A DNA stretch of 19,680 nt from Clostridiales bacterium (GTDB lineage Bacteria; Bacillota; Clostridia; Oscillospirales; Oscillospiraceae). The notes below the pieces were generated by a model, which saw only the letters and a list, made by a program, of their open reading frames with translations, was not told the DNA's origin and made no database searches. Numbering within the stretch: the first letter of the stretch is position 1; every line of letters begins with the position of its first letter. The translations under genes were made by a program, and so were the position numbers. The DNA is taken from the NCBI GenBank assembly GCA_003525905.1, contig DQIA01000091.1:1536-21215 (forward strand), in the 5' to 3' direction. This document shows, one piece after another, positions 14,219-19,680 of this stretch.

Positions 14219-15196
14219 ATGGCATACAGCGAACAGGTGCTCCATCGCGCCCGCGCACGGCTGGAGCAGGCCAAGGCGGAGCGTGAGCAGGAGAACGCCG
14301 CCCACAGAGCGGACGCCTATGCCCGCTATCCCCGTCTGGCCGAGATCGATAACGAGCTGCGCCGCACCATGGCCGAGCTGATGGCCGCGGCCCTGCAGCG
14401 CGGCGAGGACCCGTCGCAGGCCGTCGCCGCCGTCCGGGAAAAGAATCTCGCGCTCCAGCGGGAGCGGAGCTGGATCCTCGAGGCCGGGGATTTTGACGAC
14501 GGCTATCTGGACGACACACCCGTGTGCGCCAAGTGCGGCGGGCGCGGCTATGTCGGCGCGCAGATGTGCTCGTGCCTGCGCGAGCTGTGCCGGCAGGAGC
14601 AGAAAAAGGAGCTGACGAGCCTGCTCGGCAGCGGCCGGGAAACGTTTGAAAATTTCCGGCTCGACCTCTATCCCGCCGAATATTCCGAGAGCGTGCGCAC
14701 CAGCCCCCGCGCCCTCATGCAGCGGAATTTCAACCACTGCCGGAAGTATGCGCAGAATTTCACGATGCAATCCGGGAACATGCTGTTCTCCGGCGCAACG
14801 GGCCTCGGCAAGACGTTCCTGTCCGCCTGCATCGCGCGCACGGTGGCCGACCGCGGCTACAGCGTCGTATACGACACGGCCATTCACCTGTTTTCCGATT
14901 TTGAAGCGGAAAAATTTGGCATGTCACAGGAGGAAAACCGCGGGCTTTCCCAGCGCTACCTGCAGTGCGACCTGCTCATCATCGACGACCTTGGCACGGA
15001 AATGACGACACAGTTTGTCTGCTCCGCCCTGTACCATGTGGTAAACACCCGCCTGATGGAATCGCGCCCGACGATCATCTCCACGAATCTGACGCCGGAG
15101 CAGCTGTCCGTGCGCTATTCTCCGCAGATCGCCTCGCGCCTGCTCGGCACCTATCGCCTGATCCAGTTCGTCGGGCAGGATATCCGGCGGCTTTAA
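14219..15196 (+). CDS. DnaC/DnaI-like helicase loader ATPase
   Basis: A 325-residue AAA+ ATPase of the DnaC/DnaI/IstB type that would load the DnaB/DnaC helicase at the replication fork. Residues 1-90 are a charged, probably coiled N-terminus. A zinc cluster follows: C103, C106, C117, C119 (CAKCGGRGYVGAQMCSC), as in DnaI. Walker A is GATGLGKT (192-199), Walker B LLIIDDLG (252-259). Later come ISTNLTPEQLSVRYSPQIASR, with sensor-1 and arginine-finger region, and LLGTYRLIQFVGQDIR. Its start is one base past the dnaD stop, with a GAGGAGG site inside the end of dnaD. A strong terminator ends the two-gene operon. Confidence 0.9.
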   Translation: MAYSEQVLHRARARLEQAKAEREQENAAHRADAYARYPRLAEIDNELRRTMAELMAAALQRGEDPSQAVAAVREKNLALQRERSWILEAGDFDDGYLDDTPVCAKCGGRGYVGAQMCSCLRELCRQEQKKELTSLLGSGRETFENFRLDLYPAEYSESVRTSPRALMQRNFNHCRKYAQNFTMQSGNMLFSGATGLGKTFLSACIARTVADRGYSVVYDTAIHLFSDFEAEKFGMSQEENRGLSQRYLQCDLLIIDDLGTEMTTQFVCSALYHVVNTRLMESRPTIISTNLTPEQLSVRYSPQIASRLLGTYRLIQFVGQDIRRL

Positions 15197-15233
15197 CATT
15201 TTGAAATTTCTATCCGCACAGGATAAAAACGGT

Positions 15234-15279
15234 CCGGCCGTGTCTGCAGAGTCCTGCAGCGCGGCCGGTCGCATTTTTT
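15234..15279 (+). terminator. Intrinsic terminator of the dnaD-dnaC operon
   Basis: CCGGCCG (15234-15240) pairs with CGGCCGG (15262-15268), with an inner CTGCAG/CTGCAG stem, followed by TCGCA and six Ts (15274-15279). Confidence 0.9.
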
Positions 15280-15330
15280 AACAAGGGAATTCCGCCGGGA
15301 TTTTCTAAGCCGTTTCTTCGATTTCCGCGC

Positions 15331-15337
15331 CATATTA
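15331..15337 (+). promoter_or_regulatory. Possible forespore (sigma-G type) -10 of spoIVB
   Basis: CATATTA fits the sigma-G -10 pattern CATNHTA; there is no matching -35 at the usual distance. spoIVB is read by sigma-F and sigma-G in Bacillus. No good sigma-A promoter was seen in the region. Leader about 22 bases. Confidence 0.35.
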
Positions 15338-15367
15338 ACAGCGAGAAAAACGCGGGAGGACGAAAAA

Positions 15368-16336
15368 ATGAATCGAATTTTCAAGCAATTGGCAGCCGTC
15401 CTGCTGGCGCTCGTGCTTCTGGCGGGCACGGCGCTGGCGGCGCTGCCGGATAGGCTCATCCCCGGCGGGCAGGCCATCGGCCTGCAGCTGCAGACGGACG
15501 GTGTTTCCATCGTGGAGCTGGCGCAGGACAATCCCTGCGCGCGGGAGGCGGGCCTACGCCGCGGCGACGTCATCCGCGCCATTGACGGCGAGCGGGTCAG
15601 CACGGTCCGGCAGGTCACGGCAGCCGTCTCCGCCTCGGACGGGCAGGCGCTGACCATCCGCTATGAGCGCGGCGGCAAGGCAGCCGAAACAGCCGTGCAG
15701 CCCCAGAGAACCGCGGACGGCTGGCGGCTCGGCGTGTTTGTCCGTGACAGCATCACCGGCATCGGCACCGTCACCTATTATGACCCGGAGAACGGCACGT
15801 TCGGCGCGCTCGGCCACGGTGTCTGCGACAGCAGCGCCCTGCTCCCGCTGCGCGGCGGCCTTGCCCTGCCCGCCGCCGTCACATCGGTCACGCGCGGCGA
15901 GGTCGGAACGCCCGGCGCGCTGCACGGGGCTGTGACGGGGCGCAGCCCATGCGGAACGATCCGCAGCAACACGGAGCGCGGCATTTTCGGCACCATGGCG
16001 CCGCCGCAGGACGCTTCCCCGCTGCCCACGGCCGCCGCCGCGCAGGTCCACACCGGCAGCGCGACGATCCTCTCCAACGTTTCCGGCACGGAGACGCGCG
16101 AATATGCCGTGCAGATCGTCTCCGTCGAGCCGGATGAGCCGCAGGGGCGCAATCTCCGGCTGGCCGTCACGGACGACGCCCTGCTGGCGCAGACCGGCGG
16201 CATCGTGCAGGGCATGAGCGGCAGCCCCATCCTGCAGGACGGGCGGCTCGTCGGCGCGGTCACGCATGTTCTGGTCAACGAACCGGCGGCGGGCTACGGC
16301 ATCCTGATCGAAAATATGCTGGCCGCGGCAGGGTAG
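15368..16336 (+). CDS. spoIVB: SpoIVB peptidase (S55 family, PDZ domain)
   Basis: A forespore-secreted serine protease which, in Bacillus, cleaves SpoIVFA across the intermembrane space and so releases pro-sigma-K processing. The protein is 322 residues; Bacillus SpoIVB is longer (about 425). A signal anchor spans residues 7-25. A PDZ domain lies at about 35-110 (GVSIVELAQDNPCAREAGLR, GDVIRAIDGERV). The peptidase domain has VRDSITGIGTVTYYDPE, LGHGV with H150, and TGGIVQGMSGSPILQDGRL with S284; D269 sits 15 residues before it, the spacing known for SpoIVB, completing the triad. GGGAGG precedes the start. In most spore formers spo0A follows directly; here it does not, and an ECF sigma gene lies 350 bases on. 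A paralogue is possible. Confidence 0.9.
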   Translation: MNRIFKQLAAVLLALVLLAGTALAALPDRLIPGGQAIGLQLQTDGVSIVELAQDNPCAREAGLRRGDVIRAIDGERVSTVRQVTAAVSASDGQALTIRYERGGKAAETAVQPQRTADGWRLGVFVRDSITGIGTVTYYDPENGTFGALGHGVCDSSALLPLRGGLALPAAVTSVTRGEVGTPGALHGAVTGRSPCGTIRSNTERGIFGTMAPPQDASPLPTAAAAQVHTGSATILSNVSGTETREYAVQIVSVEPDEPQGRNLRLAVTDDALLAQTGGIVQGMSGSPILQDGRLVGAVTHVLVNEPAAGYGILIENMLAAAG

Positions 16337-16373
16337 CATAAAAAGAACGTAAAACAGATGGCTGCCGGACTGC

Positions 16374-16408
16374 AAAGGATTCTTGCAGCCTGTTGCAGGA
16401 ATCCTTTT
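16374..16408 (+). terminator. Terminator-like hairpin after spoIVB
   Basis: AAAGGATTCTTGCA (16374-16387) pairs with TGCAGGAATCCTTT (16394-16407), with one wobble, and runs into a short T-tract (16405-16408). The stretch 16337-16687 has no gene; besides this hairpin it holds a second terminator, two promoter candidates and small leader dyads. Confidence 0.7.
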
Positions 16409-16488
16409 CAAAGGCCTTTCTGCTGCGGCAAGCTGCAGGTATGAACGGGGATTGTGGCGTTTTTCCTGCATGATACGCGTTACAGCCT

Positions 16489-16530
16489 GAACCGTCTGTC
16501 AGCGGCAGACGGTTCCTTTTTCTTTTTCTG
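16489..16530 (+). terminator. Strong intrinsic terminator upstream of the sigma operon
   Basis: GAACCGTCTG (16489-16498) pairs perfectly with CAGACGGTTC (16506-16515), followed by CTTTTTCTTTTTC. It is the second terminator in tandem after spoIVB and insulates the sigma operon. Confidence 0.9.
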
Positions 16531-16542
16531 CAGAAAACAGCA

Positions 16543-16571
16543 TGGACGCAGCTGTCGGATTTCGATACAAT
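16543..16571 (+). promoter_or_regulatory. Possible sigma-A promoter of the ECF sigma operon
   Basis: TGGACG (16543-16548), 17-base spacer, TACAAT (16566-16571). It lies 36 bases upstream of the ECF-type motif and may give basal expression. Confidence 0.5.
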
Positions 16572-16606
16572 GTGTGAAAAAAATCGGGTTAACTCCCTAT
16601 TCCCAA

Positions 16607-16632
16607 CGAAACCATCCCGCAGATTTTCCGTC
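16607..16632 (+). promoter_or_regulatory. ECF-sigma-type autoregulatory promoter
   Basis: CGAAAC (16607-16612), 16-base spacer, CGTC (16629-16632), followed by TGCATAAA. Spacing and both boxes agree with the motif before the lipoprotein gene and with the sigma-M-type consensus TGAAAC-N16-CGTC. Predicted leader about 50 bases. Confidence 0.6.
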
Positions 16633-16687
16633 TGCATAAACAGAATGCTTCTGCAGCCGCAGAGGCGCGGCAGGGGGCACGAGACCT

Positions 16688-17248
16688 ATGGGCGACGACG
16701 AGATTTTGCAGCTGTTCTTCCACCGGGTAGAATACGCCATCAGCGCGGTGGAGGAAAAATACGGCAGGCTCTGCCGCTCCGTTGCGCGCGGCATCCTGAA
16801 GGATGAGCGCGACGTGGAGGAGTGCGTAAACGACACCTGCATGCGCGCATGGAACGCCATCCCGCCGGAAAAGCCGCGCTCGCTCGAGGCCTATCTTGTG
16901 CGCATCACGCGCAATCTGGCGCTCGACCGCTATGCCTATCATCACTCGCAGAAGCGCGAAACCGCACTGACGGAGGCCTATGAGGAGCTGGAGGCCTGCC
17001 TGCCGCTGGCAAAGGACGGCCCGGAGGAGGCCGCCATGGTGCAGGAGCTGCAGCACACACTCAATGATTTTCTGCGCGCACAGCCCGAGGATGCCCGGCG
17101 GTTTTTCCTGCGGCGCTACTGGTACGGCGAGAGCATCGCCGAGATCGCCGAGGCCTGCGGCGCAAGCTCCGGGCGCATCCGCAGCTCGCTGTTCCGCACC
17201 CGCGCGCGGCTCCGCAGGAGGCTGGAAGAGGAGGGAGTATTTCTATGA
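16688..17248 (+). CDS. ECF-type RNA polymerase sigma factor
   Basis: A 186-residue sigma-70-family factor with regions 2 and 4 only. Region 2 spans about 20-80: DERDVEECVNDTCMRAWNAI binds the polymerase clamp, and LEAYLVRITRNLALDRYAYH continues into the -10 recognition helix. Region 4 spans about 125-178: RFFLRRYWYGESIAEIAEAC then GASSGRIRSSLFRTRARLRR is the helix-turn-helix that reads the -35. The ribosome site AGGGGG is rather distant. Its stop overlaps the next gene by four bases (ATGA), the usual sigma/anti-sigma coupling. Likely controlled from its own ECF-type promoter. The signal it answers to is unknown. Confidence 0.9.
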   Translation: MGDDEILQLFFHRVEYAISAVEEKYGRLCRSVARGILKDERDVEECVNDTCMRAWNAIPPEKPRSLEAYLVRITRNLALDRYAYHHSQKRETALTEAYEELEACLPLAKDGPEEAAMVQELQHTLNDFLRAQPEDARRFFLRRYWYGESIAEIAEACGASSGRIRSSLFRTRARLRRRLEEEGVFL

Positions 17249-18255
17249 AGCAGGAAGATCGGTTTTTCCGCCTGATGCACGCCGTGGACGACGATCTGCT
17301 CGAGGAGGCCATGCAGCCGGTGCGCCGCCGCAGGCACGTCTGGATCCCGCTTGCGGCCGCGGCCTGCCTGTGCATCGCCGCCGCGCTGGCTGCCGTGCCG
17401 CTGCTGCGCGCTCCTGCCCGGCAGGATGTGCAGCCGGACGGCACGCAGAAGCAGTCCGGCACGAGCGCAACGGAGGCAGCTGTCCCCTCCTCCGTCACGA
17501 CCGATGCAAAGGCGATCATGGACCTCGGCTATACGCTGGCCGTCCCGGCGGATTCGCAGGACGTGGTCTATTCTCTGGTCCCGACGGATTCCGACATTCC
17601 CATGGCGCAGGTATGCTATGTGAGCAGCGGGATCAGATATACGGCGCGCTCCCTGAAGACGGACTCCGCCGCCGATCTGACCGGTTCATCGGCAAACTGG
17701 ACGCAGGAGCTGTCCTGGAGCGACGCCGGTCTTGCCATGGACCTGCGCACGGACGGTGAGGAGAGCTGGGTCGGCTGGTATGCCGGAAGCACGGGAACAC
17801 AGTGGGCGCTCGGTGCCGAGGATTCGGCGCAGAGCGTGCTGCATAGCGCCTGCGGCATTCTGAAAACACTGGGCTACGATGTCGCCGTCGCCCCGGATGA
17901 TGCGGAAGATGTGACCTACGGCGTGCTGGAGATCGACGGTCAGACCGTGGCGGAGACAACGTTCACGCTGGACGGCATCTCCTACCGCTGGCATATGGGC
18001 ATGAGCGACAGCGCAGACCCGGAGCGCCTTGTGGACCTCTCCGGCTCAGAGCGCGTCTATCCGCACACGGTGGAGACGACCATCCGCTGGTGCCGGGCCG
18101 AGCTTTCGGACGATCCCGGCAATGCGGGCTGCAAGCTCATCTGGATCGATATCGCGCCGGGACTTGCCTACAGCCTTGAGACGGACGGCACGGTACCGCC
18201 CGAAGCGCTGCAGGAGCTGGCAGAGTCGCTGTTTGTCCCCGCGCAGGGAGAATAA
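17245..18255 (+). CDS. Membrane-anchored putative anti-sigma factor with a duplicated outer domain
   Basis: A 336-residue protein. Residues 1-30 are cytoplasmic and would contact the sigma factor (FFRLMHAVDDDLLEEAMQPV, then RRRR). One membrane helix spans 32-54. A low-complexity linker (55-88) leads to an outer part with two similar domains: LGYTLAVPADSQDVVYSLV (94-112) and LGYDVAVAPDDAEDVTYGVL (209-228) begin units of about 100 residues, each with a later YxxR/YRWH strand and a Trp-containing strand. This resembles DUF4367-like sensor domains. GAGGAGG lies within the end of the sigma gene. Anti-sigma function is inferred from the four-base overlap and topology; no zinc HxxxCxxC motif is visible. 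Confidence 0.75.
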   Translation: MKQEDRFFRLMHAVDDDLLEEAMQPVRRRRHVWIPLAAAACLCIAAALAAVPLLRAPARQDVQPDGTQKQSGTSATEAAVPSSVTTDAKAIMDLGYTLAVPADSQDVVYSLVPTDSDIPMAQVCYVSSGIRYTARSLKTDSAADLTGSSANWTQELSWSDAGLAMDLRTDGEESWVGWYAGSTGTQWALGAEDSAQSVLHSACGILKTLGYDVAVAPDDAEDVTYGVLEIDGQTVAETTFTLDGISYRWHMGMSDSADPERLVDLSGSERVYPHTVETTIRWCRAELSDDPGNAGCKLIWIDIAPGLAYSLETDGTVPPEALQELAESLFVPAQGE

Positions 18256-18281
18256 ATAACGGGTTATTAACGAACCATTTG

Positions 18282-18317
18282 GGGCTTGCTGCGGTGTTCG
18301 CAGCAAGCCCGTTTTTT
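18282..18317 (+). terminator. Intrinsic terminator of the sigma/anti-sigma operon
   Basis: GGGCTTGCTGCG (18282-18293) pairs perfectly over 12 bases with CGCAGCAAGCCC (18299-18310), followed by GTTTTTT. The T-run overlaps the stop codon of the convergent aspartokinase gene (18316-18318). Confidence 0.93.
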
Positions 18318-19041
18318 ATCCGACGATCGTCCCAGGCGCGTCTGAGAACGCAGAGCAGACCTCCAGCACGACGTGCTCCCGGCGCGCCAGCTCCACGCAG
18401 CGGTCATGCAGCACGCGCGCTCCGCCGCGGGCCAGCAGAAGCATATCATCATAGGAGATGCGGCCGTATTTCACGGCGTCGGGATGCAGGCGCGGGTCGC
18501 GGTCATAGACACCGTCGACATCCGTATAAATGCGGCAGAGATCGGCGTGCAGGAAGGCCGCCAGCGCGACCGCCGTCGTATCGGAGCCGCCGCGGCCGAG
18601 CGTCGTGATATCCCCGGCGGCGTCCACGCCCTGAAAGCCCGCTGCCAGCACGACGCGCCCGGCCCGCAGCTCCCGCTCGATGCGGTCGCCGCGCAGGCCC
18701 AGCACCCGGGCGCTGCCGTGGCTGCCGTCCGTCTGCAGGCCCATCTGCCAGCCGCACAGGCTCACAGCCGGGACGCCGAGACGCGCCAGCGCCAGCGCGC
18801 ACAGGCTGACGGAGACCTGCTCGCCCGTGGACAGCAGGCTGTCCGCCTCCCGCCCGGCGCAGTCCGGGTCGATCTCCCGCCCGCGTGCAAGCAGGGCATC
18901 CGTTGCGCCTGCCTGCGCCGAGAGCACGGCGACGACCTCGTCCCCGGCGCGGTGGGCCGCGGCGATGCGCCGTGCCGCGCGGTACAGCCGCCGTGTGTCG
19001 CCGACGGACGTGCCGCCGAACTTATAAATGACACGAGCCAA
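18316..19041 (-). CDS. Aspartokinase catalytic domain, no ACT domains
   Basis: Phosphorylates aspartate, the first step to lysine, threonine, methionine and diaminopimelate. The TTG start at 19041 has AGGAGG seven bases upstream; an in-frame ATG at 19371 would add 110 residues of antisense nonsense. The 241 residues contain KFGGTSV (7-13), [10 protein letters not shown] (71-80), [20 protein letters not shown] (133-152), [15 protein letters not shown] (153-167) and [11 protein letters not shown] (173-183). It ends SDAPGTIVG, exactly where the kinase domain ends in full-length enzymes of about 400 residues. The two C-terminal ACT domains that carry lysine/threonine feedback are absent, with no downstream remnant. 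Action on another amino acid cannot be ruled out. It is monocistronic and divergent from the EcfT gene. Confidence 0.85.
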   Translation of the reverse strand: MARVIYKFGGTSVGDTRRLYRAARRIAAAHRAGDEVVAVLSAQAGATDALLARGREIDPDCAGREADSLLSTGEQVSVSLCALALARLGVPAVSLCGWQMGLQTDGSHGSARVLGLRGDRIERELRAGRVVLAAGFQGVDAAGDITTLGRGGSDTTAVALAAFLHADLCRIYTDVDGVYDRDPRLHPDAVKYGRISYDDMLLLARGGARVLHDRCVELARREHVVLEVCSAFSDAPGTIVG

Positions 19042-19100
19042 GAAAATTCCTCCTTTCCCGCTGCATTCTATGCCGCCGCGACACGCGCTGCCACGAAATG

Positions 19101-19131
19101 AGTTTACTTCCGACCTGTTTTGTGGTAAACT
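19101..19131. promoter_or_regulatory. Symmetric bidirectional promoter/operator
   Basis: AGTTTAC (19101-19107) and GTAAACT (19125-19131) form a perfect 7-base inverted repeat with a 17-base gap. Read on plus: TTTACT, 17 bases, TAAACT. Read on minus: TTTACC, 17 bases, TAAACT. So the same block can serve as -35 and -10 for both ecfT and the aspartokinase gene, and it has the shape of a repressor site. Both promoters are only moderate matches. Confidence 0.5.
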
Positions 19132-19162
19132 TATCAAAGTATTTTTTGTGAGGTGAGAGCCA

Positions 19163-19680
19163 GTGCGCTCCGGCTTTGCGCGCCTGCATCCGCTGGTGGA
19201 CCTGACGTTCTTCGTGCTGGTGCTTGCGTTTGCCATGTTTTTATCCCATCCGGCCGTGCAGCTTGCGGGGCTGGTGTGCGCGGCGCTGTTCGCCCTGCGC
19301 TGCACCGGTCGGGGCTTCGGCCGCCGGATGGCCATGCTGCTGCCGCTGATGCTGCTGGCGGCGGTCGTCAATCCGCTCGTATCCCATCAGGGCGTGACCG
19401 TCCTGTTCCGTTTCCCTTCCGGAAACGCCTGCACGCTGGAGTCCGTGCTCTACGGCATCTCCGCCGCTGTGCGGCTCGGCACGGCCGTGCTCTGGTTCAT
19501 GGGGTGGAACGCCGTGATGACGTCCGATAAATTTGTCTATCTGTTCGGCAGGATCCTGCCGTCGCTGTCCCTGACGCTGTCCATGGGCCTGCGCTTCGTG
19601 CCGCGCCTGCTGCGGCGCACGCGCGAGGTCGCGCAGGCGCAGAAGCTGGCCCGGCCCGCGGAGCGCGGCTGGCTGGCGGG
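19163..19680 (+). CDS. ECF transporter transmembrane protein EcfT-like (partial, 3' end outside)
   Basis: The first 172 codons of a membrane protein; the window ends inside the gene. GTG at 19163 is chosen since GAGGTGAGA lies just upstream and the product starts [20 protein letters not shown], with the HPL...L opening common to EcfT/CbiQ proteins. Four or more hydrophobic helices follow. [36 protein letters not shown] and [20 protein letters not shown] are the EcfT signature regions; the coupling helix with AQAQKLAR is reached just before the end. EcfT couples two ATPases to substrate-binding S components. ATPase genes may lie beyond the edge. It could serve BioY at 8929 or another vitamin carrier; the sequence does not decide. 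Confidence 0.82.
   Translation, partial: MRSGFARLHPLVDLTFFVLVLAFAMFLSHPAVQLAGLVCAALFALRCTGRGFGRRMAMLLPLMLLAAVVNPLVSHQGVTVLFRFPSGNACTLESVLYGISAAVRLGTAVLWFMGWNAVMTSDKFVYLFGRILPSLSLTLSMGLRFVPRLLRRTREVAQAQKLARPAERGWLA

Overview
The window looks like chromosomal DNA from a GC-rich, spore-forming Firmicute of the class Clostridia, most probably an Oscillospiraceae/Ruminococcaceae-type gut anaerobe. The basis is strong G/C at wobble positions, textbook AGGAGG ribosome sites, sigma-A promoters with 17-base spacers, dipicolinate synthase genes (dpaAB), a SpoIVB peptidase, a DnaD/DnaI-like loader pair, an ECF-type biotin transporter part, and several families of short palindromic intergenic repeats. 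No rRNA, tRNA, CRISPR array, phage module or intact insertion sequence was found. The taxonomic call is inference.

Layout. 1-2640 (+): dpaA-dpaB, then a family 2 glycosyltransferase with its own promoter. 2653-4544 (-): an operon of S-adenosylhomocysteine hydrolase and a LURP-one/Tubby-like protein. 4572-5593 (+): a rhomboid-like membrane protein with a Cys-rich tail. 5594-5924: repeats. 5918-9510 (-): DUF362 ferredoxin-like protein, glyceraldehyde-3-phosphate dehydrogenase, orphan PqqD-like protein and BioY, all with recognisable promoters. 9762-10739 (+): BirA, divergent from bioY. 10841-10997: a MITE-like element. 11032-11802 (+): a nitroreductase and a 54-residue membrane protein. 11803-12303: a gene-free stretch with a hairpin array and a MITE. 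12304-13128 (-): a lipoprotein. 13318-15196 (+): dnaD-like and dnaC/dnaI-like genes. 15368-16336 (+): SpoIVB peptidase. 16688-18255 (+): an ECF sigma factor overlapping a membrane-anchored putative anti-sigma factor. 18316-19041 (-): an aspartokinase without ACT domains. 19163-19680 (+): the start of an EcfT-like gene, cut by the window end.

How parts may work together. dpaAB and spoIVB are both late-sporulation functions. BioY and BirA form a biotin uptake/regulation pair whose promoters face each other and overlap; the partial EcfT at the right edge could be the transport partner for BioY, but that is only inference. Both the sigma-factor operon and the lipoprotein gene are preceded by a GRAAC-N16-CGTC motif, as expected for an autoregulated ECF regulon.

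The most unusual non-coding object is at 11861-12032: four tandem 20-base units (linker plus small hairpin) followed by four units with the linker in inverted orientation. Other points to check are the ECF regulon pair, the symmetric bidirectional promoter at 19101-19131, and a repeat shared by the leaders of dpaA and the PqqD-like gene.
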